Assembly (NCBI RefSeq): GCF_009857605.1
Contig: NZ_WWCT01000006.1
Span: forward strand, 62,001 to 126,000
Direction of reading: 5' to 3'
Source of the DNA: Duganella levis
GTDB taxonomy: Bacteria; Pseudomonadota; Gammaproteobacteria; Burkholderiales; Burkholderiaceae_D
DNA: 64,000 bases
The notes beneath the pieces were generated by a model. That model was not told where the DNA came from and made no database searches. It worked only from the letters and a program-made list of their open reading frames with translations. Shown piece after piece: positions 59,009 to 64,000 of this stretch (position 1 is its first letter; each line of letters begins with the position of its first letter). A program made the translations under genes and the position numbers.

Positions 59009-59899
59009 GTGATTTCGCTCAAACAGTTTAAATATTTTATAGAGATCGTCGAAGCGGGCAGCTACTCGCGCGCGGCGGAAAAGCTGTACATCGCACAGTC
59101 GGCGCTGAGCCGGCAAATCAAGGAACTGGAAGACGAGCTGCAAACGCCGCTGCTGATGCGCGACGCCCGCCAGTTCGAACTGACGCCGGCCGGACAGCTG
59201 TTCTTCGAGCGCGGCAAGCGCATCCTGGAAGACATCGACGACACGCTGGTGCAGGCACGCCATGTGGGCCAGGGATCGCAAGGCGTGATCCGGCTACAGC
59301 ACTCCAGCTCGGTGATCCTGACGCCGCGCATCAGCAACGCGCTGGCGCAAACGCTGGATGCGCATCCGGGCGTGACGCTGGAAGTGTCCATGCTGCCGTC
59401 GGAAAACCAGACGCTGGAAATCGAAGAAGGCCGCGCCAACATCGGCCTGCTGCGGCTGCCGACCTTGCGCCGCCATCCGCACATCCAGGTGCGCGAGATC
59501 GGCAGCGAGCGGCTGATGGTGGCGGTGGCGCAGCACTCGCCGCTGGCGGCGCTGGACAACGTGGACCTGGCGGCGCTCAGCGATGAGGCGTTTATCTCCA
59601 TCCCGCACAAGGATCGCGGCGGCTTGAGCTATCTGGTGGCCAATCTCTGCCTGGAGCAAGGCTTCTTCCCCAAGCCGGCGCGGGCTCTGTCGCGCAAGTC
59701 GTCGCAGCTGAATCTGATCGAGGCAGGACTGGGCATCGCCATCGTGCCCGAATGCATGCGGCTGACGGCGCCGGCCGGCGTGCGCTTTGTGACGCTGTCG
59801 CAAGGCCAGCTACTGACGACCGTCGGCCTGGCCACGCGCCGCGACGCCGATCCGCTGGTGACGGCGTTTGCCGATGCGCTGGTCGGGCTGCTGGTTTAG
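59009..59899 (+). CDS. LysR-family transcriptional regulator
   Basis: This 296-residue protein has the LysR HTH (LKQFKYFIEIVEAGSYSRAA, EKLYIAQSALSRQIKELEDEL in parts) and the effector domain (GQGSQGVIRLQHSSSVIL, IGLLRLPTLRRHPHI, EAGLGIAIVPECM). The start is GTG at 59009; no ATG fits. It is divergent from the small ORF / DUF4105 pair and convergent with the SBP gene at 59896. Target unknown. Confidence 0.92.
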   Translation: MISLKQFKYFIEIVEAGSYSRAAEKLYIAQSALSRQIKELEDELQTPLLMRDARQFELTPAGQLFFERGKRILEDIDDTLVQARHVGQGSQGVIRLQHSSSVILTPRISNALAQTLDAHPGVTLEVSMLPSENQTLEIEEGRANIGLLRLPTLRRHPHIQVREIGSERLMVAVAQHSPLAALDNVDLAALSDEAFISIPHKDRGGLSYLVANLCLEQGFFPKPARALSRKSSQLNLIEAGLGIAIVPECMRLTAPAGVRFVTLSQGQLLTTVGLATRRDADPLVTAFADALVGLLV

Positions 59900-60654
59900 C
59901 GAGGATATTTCTTTTCGATGTCGGCCAGCGTGCCATCGTCCTGCATGGCCGCCAAGGTAACATCGAACCGCCGCACAAGCTCGGGCGACACCAACTGGCG
60001 GTTGAACATCAGGTAGCTCGGGGCTGATTCCAGTACCGGCCCAGTGACGACCGCCGCGTCTTCCGCATTGAGCCGCTTGAGCAGCGCGATGCCGACCACG
60101 CGGCTGCACACGACAGCATCCATTCTGTGGGCCAGCAGCTTGAGGAAATTGCCTTCATGGCTGTTGGCGACTTCCAGCTTTGTAAACAGGCCGGTTTGTA
60201 CTGCGCCATCAAATACCGGGCCATAAGACGACTTGTTCAATACGCCGATCGACAAATGCTCCAGCGACTTGAGGTCGCCATCAAAGGTGATATTGGAATC
60301 TTTTCGGACAAAGATCACATAATCCTGGCTCAATAACGGACGGACCGGGAATAAAAACCTGGCCTCCCGCTCCGGATTTTTCTTGATCGTAAAAATGCCA
60401 TCGGCCTGGCCCGCCTCTAGCATCGCCAGCCCGCGGGCCAACGGGTAGAAGACTATCCGGACTGGCACTTTCATACGGCGGAATGCCTCGACGACGATAT
60501 CGACAGCCATCCCACTTGCGGGGACCGGCGCCGCAGTAGGCTCCATGAACGGAGGATAGTCAAAGCTCAGCAACGTTAAAGGTCTTTGCTCGGCATGTGC
60601 AGGCTGCCACAGTAAATTGAGCAATACACACAATAGAAATAGCGGAACTCGCAT
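59896..60654 (-). CDS. Periplasmic solute-binding protein (SBP_bac_3 type)
   Basis: This 252-residue protein has a signal peptide (MRVPLFLLCVLLNLLWQPAHA) and a family-3 binding fold: LLSFDYPPFMEPTAAPVPAS, IVFYPLARGLAMLEAGQADG, YVIFVRKDSNITFDGDLKSL and LLAHRMDAVVCSRVVGIALL. It is the third orphan receptor within 6.6 kb, after those at 54098 and 56979. The 5' half is AT-richer than its neighbours. It overlaps the LysR gene end by 4 bases and follows the AraC gene by 6 bases. Confidence 0.88.
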   Translation of the reverse strand: MRVPLFLLCVLLNLLWQPAHAEQRPLTLLSFDYPPFMEPTAAPVPASGMAVDIVVEAFRRMKVPVRIVFYPLARGLAMLEAGQADGIFTIKKNPEREARFLFPVRPLLSQDYVIFVRKDSNITFDGDLKSLEHLSIGVLNKSSYGPVFDGAVQTGLFTKLEVANSHEGNFLKLLAHRMDAVVCSRVVGIALLKRLNAEDAAVVTGPVLESAPSYLMFNRQLVSPELVRRFDVTLAAMQDDGTLADIEKKYPR

Positions 60655-60660
60655 ATGGAT

Positions 60661-61548
60661 TCAACTTTCTCCGGTCTTTAGCATAGTTTTGGCAAGGTCC
60701 CTGGAAGGCGGCTGGCCGAACAAGCGTGCATATTCGCGGCTGAACTGATTCGGGCTTTCGTAGCCAACGCTGAACGCGATCGACGTCGCGCTACCCTGGC
60801 CCGCGATCAGTTGCGTGCGCGCGTGTAACAGGCGGATGCGTTTTTGATACTGCAAGGGACTCAACGCTGTCACCGCCTTGAAATGACGATGGAATGCCGA
60901 CACGCTGAAGGCCGCCATCTCCGCCAGCGCCTCCACCCTGATCTGCTGGGTAAAGTTGCGCCGGATCCAGTTGATGGCGATGCCGATGCGTGACAGGGCT
61001 GTGTCGGGCGATGCGATGTCGCGCAACATCCAGCCGAGCGGCCCCTGCAGCACGCGGAATAGTATCTCACGTTCGTAGGCGGGAGCCAGCACTGCGATCT
61101 CGTCCGGCCGCTCCATCAGCCGCAGCATGCGGATCCAGGCGTCCAGCAGTTCACCGTTGACCGGCGCCACCGAAAAGCCGGAACCGAACAGCGTGCGGCA
61201 TAGCGGCACCGGCAGATCGCGGATCAGCGCGGCGACGATGGCGGGGTCCAGCGTCAGGCTGACCGCCAGGTAAGGTTCGCCGGTGGCGGCGGGATGAACC
61301 GCGCCTACAGCCGGCAGATCCACCGACATCACGAAGTAAGTCGCCGGATCGTAGTGAAACGTGCGGTCCCCTACCGTCATGGTCTTGGAACCGGTCAGGA
61401 TCAGGTTAATCATGGGATCGTAGACGGCGGCCAGCAGGTGCTCCGGGATCTCGCCCTGCACCATGGCCACCCGTGGGATGCCGGTTTCGGTGCGGCGATT
61501 CTCGGCCCCTGCGGCCAGTGCTCTCAATTCTTGCATTTGCTGTTCCAT
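60661..61548 (-). CDS. AraC-family regulator (AraC_N type)
   Basis: This 295-residue protein has the AraC_N cupin-like part (IPRVAMVQGEIPEHLLAAVYDPMINLILTGSKTM in parts, FHYDPATYFVMSVDLPAVG) and a C-terminal HTH_18 (VEALAEMAAFSVSAFHRHFK, IAFSVGYESPNQFSREYARL in parts). This type often controls a divergent oxidoreductase gene, which fits the SDR gene at 61682 about 130 bases away. Confidence 0.92.
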   Translation of the reverse strand: MEQQMQELRALAAGAENRRTETGIPRVAMVQGEIPEHLLAAVYDPMINLILTGSKTMTVGDRTFHYDPATYFVMSVDLPAVGAVHPAATGEPYLAVSLTLDPAIVAALIRDLPVPLCRTLFGSGFSVAPVNGELLDAWIRMLRLMERPDEIAVLAPAYEREILFRVLQGPLGWMLRDIASPDTALSRIGIAINWIRRNFTQQIRVEALAEMAAFSVSAFHRHFKAVTALSPLQYQKRIRLLHARTQLIAGQGSATSIAFSVGYESPNQFSREYARLFGQPPSRDLAKTMLKTGES

Positions 61549-61681
61549 GTTGAAACCCTAACAGGGGCCATCGCCGGATGCAATGGGAAAGCAGAAATAG
61601 GCAAGTTTCGAGGAGGATCGGGTGAGTGCGTGGCAGACGGCAGTCTTACCATGGATCTCACTAATCTACTGGAGGAATCGC

Positions 61682-62425
61682 ATGAAAATCGTTATCGTAA
61701 CCGGCAGCAGCCGTGGTATCGGCGCCAGCACTGCGCTGGAATGCGCCAAGCGCGGCATGGGCGTGGTCGTCACTTACAACAGCAATCCGGAAAAGGCGGA
61801 AGCGGTCGTGCAAGCCATCACCGGGATGGGCGGAAAGGCGGTTGCGCTGAAGCTGGACGTTGGCGACAGCCGATCATTCGCCGATTTCCGTCAGGTGCTG
61901 TCTGGCCGGCTGGACGCCATCTGGGGCCGCAAGAGCTTCGACTTTCTTGTCAATAATGCCGGCTACGGGCTGTATGCGCCGATCTCCGAGGTCACCGAGG
62001 CGCAGTTCGACGGCCTGTTTAACGTCCACCTAAAGGGGCCGTTTTTCCTGACCCAGGCGCTGCTGCCGTTCATCGAAGACGGCGGCCACGTGATCAATGT
62101 CACCAGCGCAACCAGCCGGGTAGCCACGGCGGGCGTGGCGCCGTATGCCGCCTTCAAGGGTGGTCTGGAGGTGCTCACGCGCTACATGGCCAAGGAATTC
62201 GGCGCGCGCCGCATCCGGGCCAACTCGGTCGCGCCGGGTGCGATTCGCACTGAGCTGGGCGGCGGGCTGACCCCGGAATTCGAGGCTATGCTGGCGGATC
62301 AGACGGCGCTCGGCCGGGTCGGCGAGCCGGAAGAAGTCGGCGGCGTCATCGCCAGTTTGCTGTCCAACGAGAACCGCTGGATCAATGCCCAGAACATCGA
62401 AGTGGCTGGCGGCTACATCATCTGA
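61682..62425 (+). CDS. SDR-family NAD(P)-dependent oxidoreductase
   Basis: This 247-residue enzyme has the cofactor motif VTGSSRGIGAS, the N-N-A-G motif (LVNNAGYGLYAP) and the active site S142/S145, Y155-x3-K159 (APYAAFKGG). The end (WINAQNIEVAGGYII) is typical. The substrate is unknown. GGAGGAATC precedes the ATG. It opens an operon with the VOC, saccharopine-dehydrogenase-like and SnoaL-like genes. Confidence 0.93.
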   Translation: MKIVIVTGSSRGIGASTALECAKRGMGVVVTYNSNPEKAEAVVQAITGMGGKAVALKLDVGDSRSFADFRQVLSGRLDAIWGRKSFDFLVNNAGYGLYAPISEVTEAQFDGLFNVHLKGPFFLTQALLPFIEDGGHVINVTSATSRVATAGVAPYAAFKGGLEVLTRYMAKEFGARRIRANSVAPGAIRTELGGGLTPEFEAMLADQTALGRVGEPEEVGGVIASLLSNENRWINAQNIEVAGGYII

Positions 62426-62442
62426 ATCAAGGAGAACGCATC

Positions 62443-62838
62443 ATGCTCGATCACGTTTTCATCAGCGTCAGCGATATCGCCCGCTCGATTGCCTTTTACG
62501 AAAAAGCATTGGCGCCGCTTGGCATTGCCCATGCGCTGGACTACGACGGCCGCCAAGGCCCGCCCGGCCACCCGGACCTGAAGGGTTTCGGTGCCAACGG
62601 CCGCGTGTTCTTCTGGCTGCGAGAAGGTACGGTGGAAGGCCGCGCCGCCCATGTGGGCTTCGTCGCCGATAGCCAGCCCATGGTCGACGCGGCCTTCGCG
62701 GCGGCGATGGCTGCCAGCGCCGCCGAAATTCATCCGCCCGGACCGCAGTTGCACTATGACCCGCGCTATTACGCCGCGCAGGTGCGCGATCCGGATGGCT
62801 ACAGCCTCGAATTCGTCTACAAGGAATGGCAGCATTAA
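62443..62838 (+). CDS. VOC-family (glyoxalase-like) protein
   Basis: This 131-residue protein has the VOC fold: MLDHVFISVSDIARSIAFYEKAL at the start and DPDGYSLEFVYKEW at the end with the metal-binding Glu, and AAHVGFVADSQPMVDAAFAAA in the middle with a His. It may be a lyase, isomerase or dioxygenase-like protein. AAGGAG precedes the ATG, 17 bases after the SDR stop. Confidence 0.92.
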   Translation: MLDHVFISVSDIARSIAFYEKALAPLGIAHALDYDGRQGPPGHPDLKGFGANGRVFFWLREGTVEGRAAHVGFVADSQPMVDAAFAAAMAASAAEIHPPGPQLHYDPRYYAAQVRDPDGYSLEFVYKEWQH

Positions 62839-62839
62839 T

Positions 62840-63823
62840 ATGAAGAAACTGATGATTTATGGCGCGTCCGGCTATACCGGTCGCATGGTGGCGCAGCACG
62901 CTGCAACCGCCGGCACACCGCTGATCCTGGCGGGACGCAATGAGGCGGCACTGGCCGCACTCGCCGCCAGCTGCGAGGTGCCGTACCGCGTCTTCGCGCT
63001 GGACGACCTGGCTGCAATTGAGCGGTCACTGGACGGGGTGGCTGTGCTGCTGAATTGCGCCGGTCCGTTCGCCAGGACGGCCGAGGTGCTGATGCGCGCC
63101 TGCATCCGCCATGGCGTGCACTATCTTGACGTCGCCGCAGAACTGGACAGCTACCGTCTGGCCGAAGTGCTCGACGCCGAGGCCAAGGCGGCCGGCGTGA
63201 TGCTGCTGCCGGGCAGCGGCGGCAGCGTGGCGATGCTCGGCTGCCTGGCCGGCCACACGGCGGCGCGGGTAACAAACCCAGCGCGCATCAAGGTGGCCAT
63301 GCATGTGTCGGGCGGCTTGTCGCGCGGCTCGGCCGTCAGCGCCATGGGCAGCGTCACCGCCGAAACGCTGGTGCGCAACGCCGGAGCGCTGGTAGCGCAG
63401 CCGCCCGGCGTGATCCGGCAACTCGACTTTGGCGACGGTGCGGTCGATTGCTTCCAGGTGACGCTGCCCGATCTGATCACAATCTGGCGCGCCACCGGCA
63501 TCGCCGACATTGAGACCCTGGTCCATGTGACGGGTAACGGCTTTCCTCAAGGCGATCTGTCGGCGCTGCCGGATGGGCCGAGCGAGCAGGAACGCCTGGC
63601 CCATCGTTATCAGGCCGTCGCCGAGGTGACCACGTCCGATGGCGCGGTGGTCCGCTCGGTGCTCGACACCGTCAACGGCTACACCTTCACCGCCATCGCT
63701 GCCGCCGAAGCCGGCCGCCGCGTGCTGGCCGGCGAACACCGGCCGGGCTTCCAGACACCCGCGCAGCTATTCGGTAACGGCTTTGCTGAAACCATCGCCG
63801 ACACCACCATCATCAATACGTAA
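62840..63823 (+). CDS. Saccharopine-dehydrogenase-like NAD(P)-binding protein
   Basis: This 327-residue protein has a Rossmann motif at its start (MIYGASGYTGRMVAQHAA), LAGRNEAALAAL, VLLNCAGPFARTAEVLMRAC and HYLDVAAELD, the marks of the trans-acting enoyl reductase / saccharopine-dehydrogenase-like group. I chose the ATG at 62840, 2 bases after the VOC stop; the longer frame is antisense noise in the VOC gene. Substrate unknown. Confidence 0.9.
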   Translation: MKKLMIYGASGYTGRMVAQHAATAGTPLILAGRNEAALAALAASCEVPYRVFALDDLAAIERSLDGVAVLLNCAGPFARTAEVLMRACIRHGVHYLDVAAELDSYRLAEVLDAEAKAAGVMLLPGSGGSVAMLGCLAGHTAARVTNPARIKVAMHVSGGLSRGSAVSAMGSVTAETLVRNAGALVAQPPGVIRQLDFGDGAVDCFQVTLPDLITIWRATGIADIETLVHVTGNGFPQGDLSALPDGPSEQERLAHRYQAVAEVTTSDGAVVRSVLDTVNGYTFTAIAAAEAGRRVLAGEHRPGFQTPAQLFGNGFAETIADTTIINT

Positions 63824-63841
63824 AAAACCAAGGAAATACTA

Positions 63842-64000
63842 ATGACCATCTCCCCTTCCTCCGCCAACACCGCCGCCGACCAACTGGCGGTAATCGATGC
63901 CCTGTATCGTTTTGCTGCTGGCATCGACCAACGCGACCAACGCCTGCTGGCATCGTCACTGGCAGAAAACGCCGTCTCGGACTTTCGTCCGGCTGCCGCC
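63842..64000 (+). CDS. SnoaL/NTF2-like protein, 5' part only
   Basis: The visible 53 residues (MTISPSSANTAADQLAVIDA, then LYRFAAGIDQRDQRLLASSL) match the N-terminal helix pair of SnoaL-like proteins (D-L-Y-x-F...G-x-D-x-R-D). AAGGAAATACT precedes the ATG. The gene runs off the right edge. It seems to be the fourth gene of the SDR operon. Confidence 0.8.
   Translation, partial: MTISPSSANTAADQLAVIDALYRFAAGIDQRDQRLLASSLAENAVSDFRPAAA

Overview
The window looks like chromosomal DNA from a high-GC, Gram-negative beta-proteobacterium. The best fit is Oxalobacteraceae (the Massilia/Duganella/Janthinobacterium group). This is an inference from the mix of a phasin, an OFA-type MFS carrier, an ssu sulfonate operon, an mdc malonate decarboxylase cluster, a three-cysteine NsrR, and many LuxR-type regulators and periplasmic solute-binding proteins. 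Coding density is high and operon junctions often overlap by a few bases (ATGA or GTGA). I see no tRNA, rRNA, CRISPR array, insertion sequence or prophage. The genes at both window edges are cut.

Layout. 1-5.2 kb: the end of a GNAT acetyltransferase, a 1033-residue fusion of an acetoacetate-decarboxylase-like domain to an FAD amine-oxidase-like domain, an HD-type hydrolase, and an AT-richer glycine-rich collagen-like protein. 5.3-16.2 kb: a signalling block with an orphan LuxR protein, two paralogous NarL-type response regulators, a soluble histidine kinase, a large beta-propeller histidine kinase and a REC-PAS protein. The REC-PAS gene is flanked by two copies of a roughly 215-bp intergenic element carrying DnaA-box-like motifs. 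16.3-18.1 kb: a split chromate transporter pair and a YceI protein.

18.2-29.7 kb is a sulfur-scavenging island. The ssuEADCB operon (minus strand) is divergent from a plus-strand operon with a DszC/SfnB-like flavin monooxygenase, a MetNIQ-like ABC importer and an NtaA/DszA-like flavin monooxygenase. A serine acetyltransferase gene lies further on. SsuE could supply reduced FMN to all three oxygenases, and the released sulfite would feed cysteine synthesis. 29.8-38.7 kb: a Bcr/CflA exporter, NsrR, a carboxylesterase, a membrane-anchored LytTR regulator, an NTF2-like/ECF sigma/anti-sigma operon, and a lone FabF-like ketosynthase divergent from an AraC regulator.

38.7-48.6 kb is a complete malonate module. 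A GntR regulator is divergent from a TRAP carrier (dctPQM-type) that runs directly into mdcACDEGBH. Together these would import malonate, decarboxylate it on an acyl carrier protein carrying a special prosthetic group, make and attach that group, and prime it. 48.6-64 kb: thioredoxin 2, a REP-like palindrome, a phasin, an ABC-2 exporter pair, an OFA MFS carrier, several periplasmic binding proteins, a short flagellar-rod-like protein, an acyl-CoA ligase, a DUF4105-like protein preceded by a 34-residue small ORF, LysR and AraC regulators, and an SDR / VOC / saccharopine-dehydrogenase-like / SnoaL-like operon running off the right edge.
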